A stretch of DNA of 64,000 nucleotides from CAIRTM01 sp963723235. GTDB lineage: Bacteria > Desulfobacterota > WTBG01 > CAIYCZ01 > CAIRTM01. Below, piece after piece: positions 1-13,710 of this stretch (position 1 is its first letter; each line of letters opens with the position of its first letter). A model generated the notes under the pieces. It searched no databases, was not told the origin of the DNA, and saw only the letters and a program-made list of their open reading frames with translations. Both the position numbers and the translations under genes were made by a program. The stretch covers positions 1-64,000 of the forward strand of contig CAVRPV010000017.1 of assembly GCA_963723235.1 (NCBI GenBank). The letters are read 5' to 3'.

Positions 1-2
1 CG

Positions 3-929
3 CCGATACTGCTTGACACTGAGATGGTCAATGCGATTCATGAACAGGGCGGCACGATTCTGGGTTCTTCGCGCGGCCCCCAGGATCCGGGCCGCATGGT
101 TGACTATTTGCAGGACCTGAACATCTCGATACTGTTCACAATCGGCGGAGACGGCACCCTGCACGGCGCGCGCGCGATCGCGCAGGAAATTGAAAAGCGC
201 GGCTACAAAATCGCCGTTATCGGCATACCCAAAACCATTGACAATGATATCTGCTATGTTTCACGCACCTTCGGGTTTGAAACCGCGGTTGAAGTCTCAC
301 GCGCCGTGATACAGGCCGCGCACACCGAATCAAAAGGGGCTGACAATGGCGTGGGCCTGGTGAAACTCATGGGCCGCGATTCCGGTTTTATCGCTGCACA
401 GGCAACCCTCGCGAACGCTGATGTGAACTTCTGCCTTATACCCGAAGTTCCCTTCACGCTTGAAGGGGAACGGGGCTTGCTGCAAAAACTGGAAGAACGC
501 CTGCGGCGCCGACGCCACGCGGTTATTGTCGTTGCCGAAGGCGCAGGCCAGGATTTAATGACCGGAGATGAGCATTGTGACGCTTCCGGCAACAAACTGC
601 ACGAAGACATCGGTATTTTCCTGAAAAACAGCATCACCGGTTACTTCCAGCAACGCCAGGTGCCCGTAACCGTCAAATATATCGACCCCAGCTATTCCAT
701 ACGCAGCCGCCCGGACAACGCCAGCGACTCGCTGATATGCCTGCAAATGGGCCAGAGCGCCGTGCATGCCGGCATGGCCGGAAAAACCGACCTGATGATC
801 GGCTATTGGAACAACCACTACACCCATGTGCCGCTCGCAATGGCGGTTTCAGCCCGTAAAAAAATTGATCCGACCGGGCTGCTGTGGCAAACCGTGCTGG
901 CGGTCACCGATCAGGGTTTCGGGGGCTGA
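3..929 (+). CDS. pfkA: 6-phosphofructokinase (5' end outside window)
   Basis: Phosphorylates fructose 6-phosphate to fructose 1,6-bisphosphate in glycolysis. The frame is open from the first bases of the window and the visible protein begins inside the family's N-terminal region, so the true start lies upstream; the ATG at 24 is internal. The phosphoryl-donor motif reads GGDGT (visible residues about 48-52), the glycine form seen in ATP-dependent enzymes, while the active-site loop reads PKTIDND (about 76-82), the lysine form of PPi-type and plant/trypanosome-type enzymes. MGRDSGF and the PEVPF segment follow as expected. This mix is typical of the plant-like group II ATP-PFK clade. Its stop is 4 nt before the recD2 start, so the two genes are probably cotranscribed. 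ATP as donor is inferred from one residue. Confidence 0.9.
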   Translation, partial: PILLDTEMVNAIHEQGGTILGSSRGPQDPGRMVDYLQDLNISILFTIGGDGTLHGARAIAQEIEKRGYKIAVIGIPKTIDNDICYVSRTFGFETAVEVSRAVIQAAHTESKGADNGVGLVKLMGRDSGFIAAQATLANADVNFCLIPEVPFTLEGERGLLQKLEERLRRRRHAVIVVAEGAGQDLMTGDEHCDASGNKLHEDIGIFLKNSITGYFQQRQVPVTVKYIDPSYSIRSRPDNASDSLICLQMGQSAVHAGMAGKTDLMIGYWNNHYTHVPLAMAVSARKKIDPTGLLWQTVLAVTDQGFGG

Positions 930-933
930 ACGG

Positions 934-3142
934 GTGGCGGACATTGAGCTGCAGGGGCGCATAGAAAAAGTACTCTTCTCCAACGCGGATAACGGCTACG
1001 CTGTTTTAGTGCTGCAATGCAAAAGCAACGCTGAAGAGCAGGACGTTACCGCAGTCGGCACCATTTTGTCTCCCAAAGTCGGCGAAACACTGATCATGCA
1101 CGGCACCTGGATCGAGCATCAGCGTTTCGGGCGCCAGTTCCAGATAAAACGACATGAAACCGTCATGCCCACAAGCATTGAGGGGCTTGAACGCTATCTG
1201 GGCTCCGGCCTGATAAAGGGACTGGGCCCTGATCTTGCCGGACGAATCATCAAAAAATTCGGAACCGGCACAATTGAAATTCTCGATTCTGATCCTGACC
1301 AATTGCTGAAGGTTCGCGGCATAGGCAAAAGCAAGCTCGCCGGTATTAAGGATTCATGGTCACAGCAGCACGGCATACGCAATTTGATGTTGTTTCTGCA
1401 GGAGCACGATATCGGGCCGGGTGTTGCCGCCAGGATATACCGCCGGTTCGGTACCAATTCCTTAACAGCAGTTCGCGAAAACCCCTACTGCCTGGCAACC
1501 GAGGTAAGCGGTATCGGTTTTGTAACCGCTGATCAGGTTGCAATGAAACTGGGCTTCAGCCGCTCAAGCCCAAGGCGCATGGAAGCCGGGCTTCTCTATG
1601 TGCTGCAGGAATTCTCAGGCGACGGCCATGTGTATGCACCGCGAGATATCCTGCTGCAGCGGGCCGGGGACATACTTGAGGCCGAAACAACTGAGCTCAC
1701 AAGCGCCATCAACGCACTTGCCCTGCGCAGTGAAATCGTGATTGAACCGGTCGGGGTTCGTCTCACGGATAGCGATTCATCTGAATGCGTGTACCCGGCC
1801 ATGCTGCACAGTTGCGAGCAGCAGATCGCCAAAAGCCTGTGTGAACTGCAAAGAGCCGCACCCGCACGGCAACACAAAAATGTCGCATCCCTGCTGCGCG
1901 CGGTTGAACGCACACTATCATTTAAACTCTCAGAACAGCAGGCACAAGCCGTGCGCCTTGTTTTCGAAACCCGGGTACAGGTTATCACCGGGGGGCCGGG
2001 AACAGGTAAAACCACCATTGTGCAGGCCGTGCTGCAGCTTGCCTTACATGAACACCTGAGCGTGATGCTGGCTGCCCCTACGGGGACGGGCTGCCAAGCG
2101 CATGACCGAGGCAACCGGCCGTGAAGCCAAAACCCTGCACCGTCTTTTGAAATATGACTTTCAAAGCGGCACCTTTGAACATCATGCCGGCAATCCCCTT
2201 GACTGCAGCATGCTGATTGTCGATGAGGCCTCAATGATCGACACCTACCTGATGTATCAGCTGCTCTGCGCGCTCAAGCCCGGATGCGCGCTTGTGCTGG
2301 TCGGCGATGTGCATCAGCTCCCCTCGGTCGGGCCGGGCAATATACTGGCAGATATCATCAACTCCGGCATCGTGCCGGTAGCCGAGTTGACCGAGATTTT
2401 CCGGCAGGCCCAACAGAGCCGGATTGTAATGAACGCCCACCGCATCAACAAAGGCCAAGGGCTGCTTGATGCTGAAGACACGAACAAGCTGACCGACTTT
2501 TACTTTATTGAGAAAGATGATCCCGAGGCGGCTCTCAAAACGATTATCGAGGTTACATCCAGACGCATTCCGGCCCGTTTCAAACTCAATCCCATGCAGG
2601 ATGTGCAGATCATTACCCCAATGCACAAGGGCCTGATCGGCACTGAAAACCTGAACCGCGAACTGCAGCAGGTTCTCAATCCGGGATATGTCATCCTTGA
2701 GCGCGGCAGCCGCTGTTTCCGGGCAGGCGACAAGGTCATGCAGGTGAAAAACAACTATGACCTTGACGTGTTTAACGGCGATATCGGCTCTATCATGAGC
2801 GCATCCGCTGAAAAGAAAACAGCCATTGTTATGTTTGACGACCGTCCGGTCAGCTATAGTTTCAACGATCTTGATGATCTTGTTCCAGCCTATGCCATCT
2901 CAGTGCACAAATCTCAAGGGTCTGAATTCCCGGCTGTTGTCATGCCGCTTCTCACGCAGCACTACATCATGCTGCAGCGCAATTTGCTCTACACAGCGAT
3001 AACGCGCGGCAAACGTCTGGTGGTAATCGTTGGCAGCCGCAAGGCCCTTGCACTGGCCATTGCCAATGACAAACCGCGCCTGCGCTATACCGGGTTGTGT
3101 GAGCGACTGCGAAATTTTTCAGAGAAAGGGAAACGGTTGTAA
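934..3142 (+). CDS. recD2: RecD2-type ATP-dependent DNA helicase, one-base frameshift
   Basis: Superfamily 1 5'-3' DNA helicase of the RecD2/YrrC type, a repair helicase found without RecBC. Read across the frameshift the protein is about 735 residues, a normal length. Start is GTG 934, 4 nt after the pfkA stop, with GGGGG just upstream. The N-terminal half has helix-hairpin-helix motifs (GLIKGLGP, KVRGIGKSKL), then Walker A GGPGTGKTT near residue 352, Walker B LIVDEAS, VGDVHQLPSVG and the C-terminal motifs SVHKSQGSEF and YTAITRGKR. The frame breaks at 2082-2087: removing one base there restores APTGRAAKRMTE, exactly the family consensus. The break falls in the helicase core, so if real it would inactivate the enzyme; a sequence error is at least as likely. 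Confidence 0.88.
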
Positions 3143-3179
3143 AAAGATAAGGTATGGACATGGTGGACAAGGTGGACGT

Positions 3180-3206
3180 AAAAAAAGGGCGACCAATCGG
3201 TCGCCC
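3180..3206 (-). terminator. Intrinsic terminator of yebC
   Basis: Perfect 8-bp stem GGGCGACC / GGTCGCCC with a 4-nt loop (3187-3206). On the minus strand it is followed by seven T residues. It lies 36 nt past the yebC stop and also separates yebC from the converging recD2. Confidence 0.85.
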
Positions 3207-3241
3207 CTGCACTTCAAAGTAACAACATCAAAATCAACAAC

Positions 3242-3993
3242 TCAGCCGAGCTTTTCCATCTCCTCATCGGAGATGTCAAAATTGGAATAGGCATTCTGCA
3301 CATCATCATTATCATCAAGTGCGTCCATCATCCTAAGTACCTGTTCAGCTGCTTTGCCGGTAAGCTGCACAGTGGTCTGAGGGATCATTGAAATCTCGGC
3401 GCTTATGTAGCCGGCAACTTTTTCATCAGCATCAAGCGCATCCTTGACCGCATAAAATTCTTTCGGCGTTGTATAAACGGTCAGCGTAGTGTCATCGGCG
3501 ATAACGTCTTCTGCGCCGGCCTCAAGCGCTGCTTCCATCAGTTGATCCTCATCAACCGATTTTTTTCATATACAATCGCACCCCTCTTATCGAACATATA
3601 GCCAACGCAGTTTGTCTCACCCAGGGTACCGCCGTTTTTTGAAAAAATATGGCGAATATCAGCGGCGCTGCGGTTTTTATTATCGGTCATGACTTCAACC
3701 ATAACAGCAGTGCCGCCGGGCCCGTACCCCTCATAGGTAATCTCTTCATAGGTCATGCCCTCAAGCTCTCCGGCCCCCTTCTTGATGGCGCGATCAATAT
3801 TGTCCTTGGGCATGTTCTCAGCCTTGGCCGCGGCAACAGCAGTTCTCAGGCGCGGGTTGGCTTCAGGATTGCTGCCGCCCATGCGTGCAGCTATGGTCAA
3901 TTCCTTGATAAGGCGGGTGAAGGCCTGGCCCCGCTTTGCATCAATCGCACCCTTCTTACGCTTGATCGTGCTCCACTTTGAATGTCCCGACAT
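3242..3993 (-). CDS. yebC: YebC/PmpR family regulatory protein, one-base frameshift
   Basis: YebC-family protein, a transcriptional regulator or translation-associated factor depending on the paralogue. It opens with the family signature MSGHSKWSTIKRKKGAID and reads through NGGTLGETNCVGYMF. At 3560-3566 the coding strand has seven A residues; eight would continue the frame as EKKSVDEDQLMEAALEAGAEDV and on to the normal C-terminus, giving 250 residues, the family's usual length. As written the frame instead ends early, at residue 151. A homopolymer deletion in a near-universal gene suggests sequence error. A terminator follows at 3180-3206. The start ATG at 3993 is the conserved family start. 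Confidence 0.9.
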
Positions 3994-4031
3994 AGTCGAC
4001 TCCTGAATTAGCTCTACCTGTTCATAATTCT

Positions 4032-4090
4032 ATCGCTATCGGGAGTTATCGGAATCAGGATTCGTATTCGATGGCGATCCCGATAGCGAT
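4032..4090. repeat. 13-bp perfect inverted repeat upstream of yebC
   Basis: Arms ATCGCTATCGGGA (4032-4044) and TCCCGATAGCGAT (4078-4090) with a 33-nt loop. It lies between the yebC start and the rRNA terminator. There is no T-run, so it is not a clear terminator; it may be a small dispersed palindrome or part of the yebC 5' leader. Confidence 0.6.
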
Positions 4091-4161
4091 TCCAATTAGT
4101 CTCATCAGCAGATAAAATAAAACCTAAACTTAATATAGCTACCATATTTTAATGCTTTTTA

Positions 4162-4190
4162 AAATAAAAAACCCGCCTTGCGGCGGGTTT
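4162..4190 (-). terminator. Intrinsic terminator of the rRNA operon
   Basis: Stem AAACCCGCC (4169-4177) / GGCGGGTTT (4182-4190), loop TTGC, followed on the minus strand by a T-rich tract. It sits directly downstream of the 5S gene and ends the rRNA transcript. Confidence 0.9.
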
Positions 4191-4200
4191 AAAAAGATTT

Positions 4201-4312
4201 CGGCGACGTCCTACTCTCCCACACAGTCTCCCATGCAGTACCATCGGCGCTGTAGGGCTTAACTGCCGTGTTCGGAATGGGAACGGGTGTACCCCCTACG
4301 CTATAATCACCG
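4201..4312 (-). rRNA. rrf: 5S ribosomal RNA
   Basis: About 112 nt. The minus strand carries the conserved 5S core CCATTCCGAACACGGCAGTTAAG and complementary ends (CGGTGATTATAG near the 5' end, TAGGACGTCGCCG at the 3' end). Last gene of the rRNA operon; ends are estimated to a few bases. Confidence 0.95.
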
Positions 4313-4379
4313 AAAATATATATGTATTTTTTTGACGTTTTCTTAGTATGCGAGGTATAGTCTCGCAAGAATTAAATAT

Positions 4380-7403
<3,024 letters not shown>

Positions 7404-7480
7404 TCTTGAGAGACTATAGCTCGTATACTACGAAATTACGTCAAAAAATTACTTTCGTTATTATTTTCCACATATTCAAT

Positions 7481-7492
7481 TGTCAAAGAGCA
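7481..7492 (-). promoter_or_regulatory. boxA antitermination site in the 16S-23S spacer
   Basis: Minus-strand TGCTCTTTGACA matches the rRNA boxA consensus bound by NusB/S10. It lies between tRNA-Ala and 23S, the usual spacer position. Confidence 0.75.
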
Positions 7493-7552
7493 AGTTAAAA
7501 CATGAGGAGGTAGTTCGCTATTGGTGTGAAATACCACCTCATGTTTTAACTT
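7492..7552. repeat. 21-bp inverted repeat between 23S and tRNA-Ala
   Basis: Arms 7492-7512 (AAGTTAAAACATGAGGAGGTA) and 7532-7552 (TACCACCTCATGTTTTAACTT) are complementary except at one central position, with a 19-nt loop. In the rRNA transcript it would form a long hairpin between tRNA-Ala and the boxA/23S leader, possibly an RNA processing site. Confidence 0.7.
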
Positions 7553-7553
7553 T

Positions 7554-7626
7554 TGGAGGTAAGCGGGCTCGAACCGCTGGCCCCCTGCGTGCAAAGCAGG
7601 TGCTCTCCCAGCTGAGCTATACCCCC
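7554..7626 (-). tRNA. tRNA-Ala (anticodon TGC)
   Basis: 73-nt cloverleaf starting GGGGGTATAGCTCAG, anticodon loop CTTTGCA with anticodon TGC, T-arm GGTTCGAGCC and acceptor end TACCTCC-A. The 3' CCA is not encoded. Standard rRNA spacer tRNA. Confidence 0.96.
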
Positions 7627-7640
7627 GATGTTCAAAAATA

Positions 7641-7714
<74 letters not shown>

Positions 7715-7803
7715 GTAATTCAAATCTATACACGCATGCATAGTTTGAACACGGTAATAAAAAAAGGAAGGCTACTGAAAACAAGAGAGATTTTTTTGTT
7801 CCA

Positions 7804-9365
<1,562 letters not shown>

Positions 9366-9492
9366 AATTGAAAAATTTGAAACTAACGATTACTTTGTTA
9401 CTCTCTTAATTAACGAGTAGCCTTCCTTTTATTTACTTTTCAGAGAACGGTGCGCATTGATTGTTTCTGTGCTCATGCGCTAGCATCAAAAA

Positions 9493-9520
9493 AGTATAGA
9501 CTTTCCTGCAGCAAAGTCAA
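9493..9520 (-). promoter_or_regulatory. rRNA operon sigma70 promoter
   Basis: Minus-strand -35 TTGACT (9520-9515), 16-nt spacer, -10 TATACT (9498-9493). An A/T-rich tract lies directly upstream (9521-9560), as in UP elements. It is about 130 nt before the 16S 5' end. Confidence 0.85.
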
Positions 9521-9650
9521 CTCTTTTTTTATTATTTTTAAAAAATTTTTTTCAGGTTGTTTTTCCTTCATTTTTTTAGCTTTTATACTCAATTTCGCCA
9601 GACTCCGCACGCCTTTTTGCCTCACACATCGCGTAGATGCACTAAAAAAA

Positions 9651-10871
9651 CTATGCTACAAGCACCTTGTGAAAATTTTTCTTGCCGGCCCGCAGCAAAA
9701 TACAGCCGTCCTTAACATGGGCAAGCGTAATGCTGTCATCAAATGAGCCCAGGCGCTCTCCGTTGACATAGCCACCGCCTTCCACAATAAGCCTGCGGGC
9801 TGCGGCGCGGGAAGCGCACAGGCCTGTCTGGGCAAAAAGAATAAATGCGGCCACACCTTCCTGCAAAACCGATTCCTCAATACTGGTCGAAGGCAGCGAA
9901 TCCATATGAGCGCCATCACCATAAAAAGCACTGCGAGCGGATATGCGGGCCTGCTGCGCCGCATCCTCACCGTGGCTCATTTTGGTCGCCTCAAACGCCA
10001 GCAGTTCCTTGGCCTTTTGAATCCCACGATCAAGCTCCGTGCGGATATCTTTAACAGGCAAAAAGGTGAAATACAGCAAAAAGCGCTCTACATCCCTGTC
10101 ATCCGTATTAATCCAGAACTGATAATAATGATACGGGCTGGTTCTCTCCGGGTCAAGCCAGACCGCGCCCGACTCGGTTTTACCCATTTTGCTGCCTGCT
10201 GCTGTTGTGATCAAGGGAAAGGTCAAACCGAAGGCCTCACCCCCGGCAACACGGCGCACAAGATCTATGCCCGCAACAATATTGCCCCACTGATCATTAC
10301 CGCCGATCTGCAGCACACAGCCATGCTTCCTGTAGAGATGAAGGAAGTCATAGGACTGCAGCAGCATGTAATTGAACTCAATAAAATTGAGCCCGGTTTC
10401 AAGCCGCGCACGATAGGACTCGGCCGCCAGCATCCGGTTCACACTGAAATGGCGCCCGATATCACGCAGAAAATCTATGTAATTAAGCGGGGTCAGCCAG
10501 TCGGCATTGTCAAGGCACAGGGCCGTGTCAGGGCCTTCAAAGCTGATATAGCGAGACATCTGTTTTTTAATGCATTCAGCATTTCTGCCGACCTCATCCC
10601 GTGACAATATCCTGCGCATCTCGTTTTTGCCGCTGGGATCACCGATCAGGGCTGTTCCGCCGCCCACAAGCACAATGGGGCGATGACCGCAGCGCTGCAT
10701 ATGTGCAAGTGCCATAACCGGCAGCAAATGCCCCACGTGCAGACTATCCGCCGTCGGATCAAAACCGGCATAACAGCTCAGGGATGCGCCGAGCTTCACG
10801 CGCAGGGACTCTTCATCAGTCACCTGCTCAATGAACCCGCGCTCTGAGAGTATATCGTATGCGTGTACCAT
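9651..10871 (-). CDS. tyrS: Tyrosyl-tRNA synthetase
   Basis: Class I aminoacyl-tRNA synthetase charging tRNA-Tyr in the cytoplasm. 406 residues, normal for the TyrS family. The ATP-binding HIGH-type motif reads HVGHLLP near residue 42, the GGNDQWGN tyrosine-pocket motif is central, and the KMSKS-type loop reads KMGKTES. The C-terminal ~60 residues are an S4-like RNA-binding domain (SRAAARRLIVEGGGYVNGE). The start ATG is 9 nt from the rny stop, so rny and tyrS are likely cotranscribed. No lesion is seen. Confidence 0.97.
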   Translation of the reverse strand: MVHAYDILSERGFIEQVTDEESLRVKLGASLSCYAGFDPTADSLHVGHLLPVMALAHMQRCGHRPIVLVGGGTALIGDPSGKNEMRRILSRDEVGRNAECIKKQMSRYISFEGPDTALCLDNADWLTPLNYIDFLRDIGRHFSVNRMLAAESYRARLETGLNFIEFNYMLLQSYDFLHLYRKHGCVLQIGGNDQWGNIVAGIDLVRRVAGGEAFGLTFPLITTAAGSKMGKTESGAVWLDPERTSPYHYYQFWINTDDRDVERFLLYFTFLPVKDIRTELDRGIQKAKELLAFEATKMSHGEDAAQQARISARSAFYGDGAHMDSLPSTSIEESVLQEGVAAFILFAQTGLCASRAAARRLIVEGGGYVNGERLGSFDDSITLAHVKDGCILLRAGKKNFHKVLVA

Positions 10872-10879
10872 AAAAAAAC

Positions 10880-12439
10880 CTATTTCGCGTACTCAACCGC
10901 CCGGGTTTCGCGGATAACGGTAACCTTGATCTGCCCGGGATAGGTGAGCGATTCCTCGATCTTCCTGGCAACATCCTTTGACAATACTACCGCATCATCA
11001 TCATTGACCTCGCGGCTCTCGACCATGACGCGGACTTCACGTCCGGCCTGAACCGCATAGGACTTCGTGACACCTTTGAAGGAATTGGCTATTTCCTCAA
11101 TCTCCTTCAAATGCTTCACGTAGGTGACCAGCATTTCACGCCGGGCCCCGGGACGGGCAGCCGACAGTGCATCAGCAGCCTGCACCAGCACTGCCAGTAC
11201 GGTCTGCGGCTTTACATCATCGTGATGGGCACCGATTGCGTGGACAATGTCCTCGGGCTCACCGTGCTTCTTGGCCATGTCGGCGCCGATCAGGGCATGC
11301 GAGCCCTCAACCTCATGGTCGATTGCCTTGCCGATATCATGCAGCAGACCGGCCCTGCGGGCAGCCTTGGCATTCAGGCCAAGTTCATTGGCCATCATTC
11401 CGCACAGGAATGATACTTCAAGTGAATGCTGCAGCACGTTTTGATCATAGCTGGTCCGGTATTTCAAGCGTCCCAGCAGGCGGATAATCTCAGGATTGAT
11501 TTTTTGAATGCCGACATCAAATATGGTCTGTTCGCCGGCTTCACGAATCGTCACATCCATTTCCTGATTGACCTTTTGTACAATCTCCTCAATGCGTGCC
11601 GGGTGAATCCTGCCGTCGGTGATCAGGCGCTCAAGCGCAATGCGCGCCACTTCGCGGCGAACCGGGTCAAATGATGAAATCAGGATCGTTTCAGGCGTAT
11701 CGTCAATAATCAGGTCAACACCGCTTATCTGCTCAATAGCGCGAATATTGCGCCCTTCCCTGCCGATAATCCGCCCCTTCATCTCATCATTGGGCAGATT
11801 GACAACCGAAACGGTTTTTTCACCGACATACTCGGCGCTGTAGCGCTGAATTGCGATAGCAATAATGTTGCGGGCGACCTTGTCGGCATTTTCCTTTGTT
11901 TCCTCTTCAATCCGCCTGATAGTGCGCGCCGATTCATGCTTGGCTTCACCCTCAAGGTTTTGCATGAGCATTTTTTTGGCTTCCTGGGCGGTCATGCCTG
12001 AAATCTTCTCAAGCATCTGAGCTTGTTCCTGCAGGGCACGATTATACTTCTGTTCGGTCTCCTGCACCTGCGCCTCGCGCGTCTCAAGCGTTTTCTCACG
12101 CTTGGCTACAACGATTTCCTTCTGGTCGACAAGATTGACCTTTTTTTCAAGATTTTCCTCGCGCTGAGACAAACGGGCCTCTACCTTCTGCAGCTCGTTT
12201 TTCTTGTTGTGCGACTCCTTTTCGAACTCCGCCTTGGCTTTGTACAACTCCTCCTTGGCCTGCAGCTTTGATTCTTTTTTTAAGTTGGCGGCCTCTTTCT
12301 GTGCGTCCAGAACAATCTTTTTGCAGGATTCCTCCGCAGAAGCCAGCTTGCCCTCTACCAGTTTTTTGCGGAGCAGAAAGCCTGCCGCGACTCCGATCAT
12401 ACTTCCGACCAATGCGCATATAATATATTGTAGATTCAA
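10880..12439 (-). CDS. rny: Ribonuclease Y
   Basis: Membrane-anchored endoribonuclease that starts mRNA decay. I place the start at TTG 12439: an exact AGGAGG lies 10 nt upstream and the product is 519 residues, the standard RNase Y length. The same frame runs open a further 56 codons upstream without a good ribosome site. Order of domains: N-terminal membrane helix (CALVGSMIGVAAGFLL), long charged coiled coil (about 25-200), KH domain (GRIIGREGRNIRAIE), HD domain (GLLHDIGKAIDHEVEGSHA). Transcribed with tyrS downstream. Confidence 0.95.
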   Translation of the reverse strand: MNLQYIICALVGSMIGVAAGFLLRKKLVEGKLASAEESCKKIVLDAQKEAANLKKESKLQAKEELYKAKAEFEKESHNKKNELQKVEARLSQREENLEKKVNLVDQKEIVVAKREKTLETREAQVQETEQKYNRALQEQAQMLEKISGMTAQEAKKMLMQNLEGEAKHESARTIRRIEEETKENADKVARNIIAIAIQRYSAEYVGEKTVSVVNLPNDEMKGRIIGREGRNIRAIEQISGVDLIIDDTPETILISSFDPVRREVARIALERLITDGRIHPARIEEIVQKVNQEMDVTIREAGEQTIFDVGIQKINPEIIRLLGRLKYRTSYDQNVLQHSLEVSFLCGMMANELGLNAKAARRAGLLHDIGKAIDHEVEGSHALIGADMAKKHGEPEDIVHAIGAHHDDVKPQTVLAVLVQAADALSAARPGARREMLVTYVKHLKEIEEIANSFKGVTKSYAVQAGREVRVMVESREVNDDDAVVLSKDVARKIEESLTYPGQIKVTVIRETRAVEYAK

Positions 12440-12734
12440 TGTATGTATACCTCCTGTTTCTGTTGCTGTATGGTTTGACACATGCGCATAAAGCCTATGC
12501 AACTCCGTTTTTACACATGCATCCTTAATGATTTTACACTGCATCTGCAGTGCACGCACCGTTTCCAGCGCACAGGAAAAACTGATTTTCCCCCGGCGCG
12601 CCTGCACCTGAACGGATTAGTTAAACGGTTACGCTTATAAGACGTGTTACATGAGGCAAGAAGAGGATATGAAGGCGTTACAAACTGTTACAAGGTTTAT
12701 CAGACCGGGGCTGAAAAATTAAATGTAATCGTAA

Positions 12735-12960
12735 TTTCATGTAGTTGGCAGTAATACCGTCAGTCATGCCGCTCCAGAAATAATTCCCATGCCCTTGCAT
12801 GTTCAGTCCCTGTGCCTGTATTGTTTCAATAGAAAGTAACGTTTTTTGCAGGCATAAACCTGCATTCTATTCCTTCAAAAACTCGACTCACGCCCACAGC
12901 GTATCCGGACACTGCCCGGCGCTGCTCTTATATGGTGCGATTTTTACGCTACTGAGTTTT
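12735..12960 (-). ncRNA. ssrS: Candidate 6S RNA
   Basis: The 400-nt gap after zapA has no gene. 6S RNA is commonly encoded just downstream of zapA. The minus strand here can fold as a long interrupted rod around a terminal hairpin GCAGG-TTTATG-CCTGC (about 12848-12863): AATAGA pairs with TCTATT, CTGTG with CACAG, and CAGTGTCC with GGGACTG, leaving an internal open region. The strand GGGCAGTGTCC loosely resembles the GGGCCAGUCCCC element of E. coli 6S. Identity rests on position and hand-found pairing; ends are rough. Confidence 0.45.
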
Positions 12961-13012
12961 TTCTCCCGCTAAAAATGTTCAGGTTATTGTAGTACTATTC
13001 TCTGTTGATAAA

Positions 13013-13303
13013 CTATACATCAAGATTCAGCTGTGATTCAAGCAAATTTATCAAGTCCGAAGCACGATTGTCAATATTTTTATATACGTCCTCAAGTTCG
13101 CGCTCTTTTGAAAAATAATCATCCACAAGGTTAAGCGCCACTAAAATCATCAACTGACTGCTGTCCACCGTACCACCGATCTTCCTGGCAGCATCGATTT
13201 TGCCGTTTAAAAACCGCTCAACCCGGGCAACATATTCAGGATCATGACTGCCCTGCAGACGAAAAGTCTGACCCATAATAACAATCGGAACGCTCTCGGG
13301 CAT
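13013..13303 (-). CDS. zapA: Cell division protein ZapA
   Basis: 96 residues. ZapA binds and bundles FtsZ filaments at midcell. The N-terminal part PIVIMGQTFRLQGSHDPEYV and the following DDYFSKERELEDV coiled-coil helix fit the ZapA family (globular head, then a dimerising helix). It follows the ZapB-like gene on the same strand with a 91-nt gap, and the 6S-like region follows it. Small, soluble and complete. Confidence 0.9.
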   Translation of the reverse strand: MPESVPIVIMGQTFRLQGSHDPEYVARVERFLNGKIDAARKIGGTVDSSQLMILVALNLVDDYFSKERELEDVYKNIDNRASDLINLLESQLNLDV

Positions 13304-13394
13304 ATGCTTACCAGCAACTAACTATTTAAAAAAAGTTAAGGATTATACAAGGGCTCTGTTTACAGCCGCAGCACCCCTGCCGTTCAGCTATGTC

Positions 13395-13619
13395 TCAAAT
13401 ATTCAAAGAATCAATGTTTTCCATAACCTTTATCAAGCGCTGCTTCAAAACATTTCTTTCCTGCGTCGCATGTTCAAGGCGCTTTTTCAGTTCCTTGTTT
13501 TCAAACTCCTGTTTTAAAGCCAATTGCTCCAGGCGCTTTTTTTCACGCTGCTCACTCGCGAAACGCTCCAGAGCGCACTCTATTTTTTCCTGTAGTTTTT
13601 CAAAAACAACACTTTCCAC
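13395..13619 (-). CDS. zapB: ZapB-like coiled-coil cell division protein
   Basis: 74 residues, almost entirely one charged coiled coil (FEKLQEKIECALERF followed by E/K/Q-rich heptads). Small coiled-coil proteins directly upstream of zapA are usually ZapB or DUF904-type, which join the division ring through ZapA. Length matches E. coli ZapB (about 80). Assignment rests on length, composition and neighbour, since coiled coils carry little specific sequence; confidence in the exact family is moderate. Confidence 0.7.
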   Translation of the reverse strand: MESVVFEKLQEKIECALERFASEQREKKRLEQLALKQEFENKELKKRLEHATQERNVLKQRLIKVMENIDSLNI

Positions 13620-13710
13620 AAAAACCCCGATAAAAAGTGAGGCCCAACCCTGAGCTGTGATATTTTTACCGCTAATCTATACAGTTAGTCCTGATAAGTC
13701 AAGTTGTATA

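Noticed and set aside
2070..2110. Programmed ribosomal frameshift in recD2.
   Set aside because: No slippery heptamer or stimulatory structure; one-base removal restores the family sequence, and other genes show similar single indels.
12848..12870. Hairpin GCAGG/CCTGC near a run of six T as a terminator.
   Set aside because: On the strand that carries the gene (minus) the run is A, and on the plus strand the T run precedes the stem; better explained as the terminal stem of the 6S-like fold.
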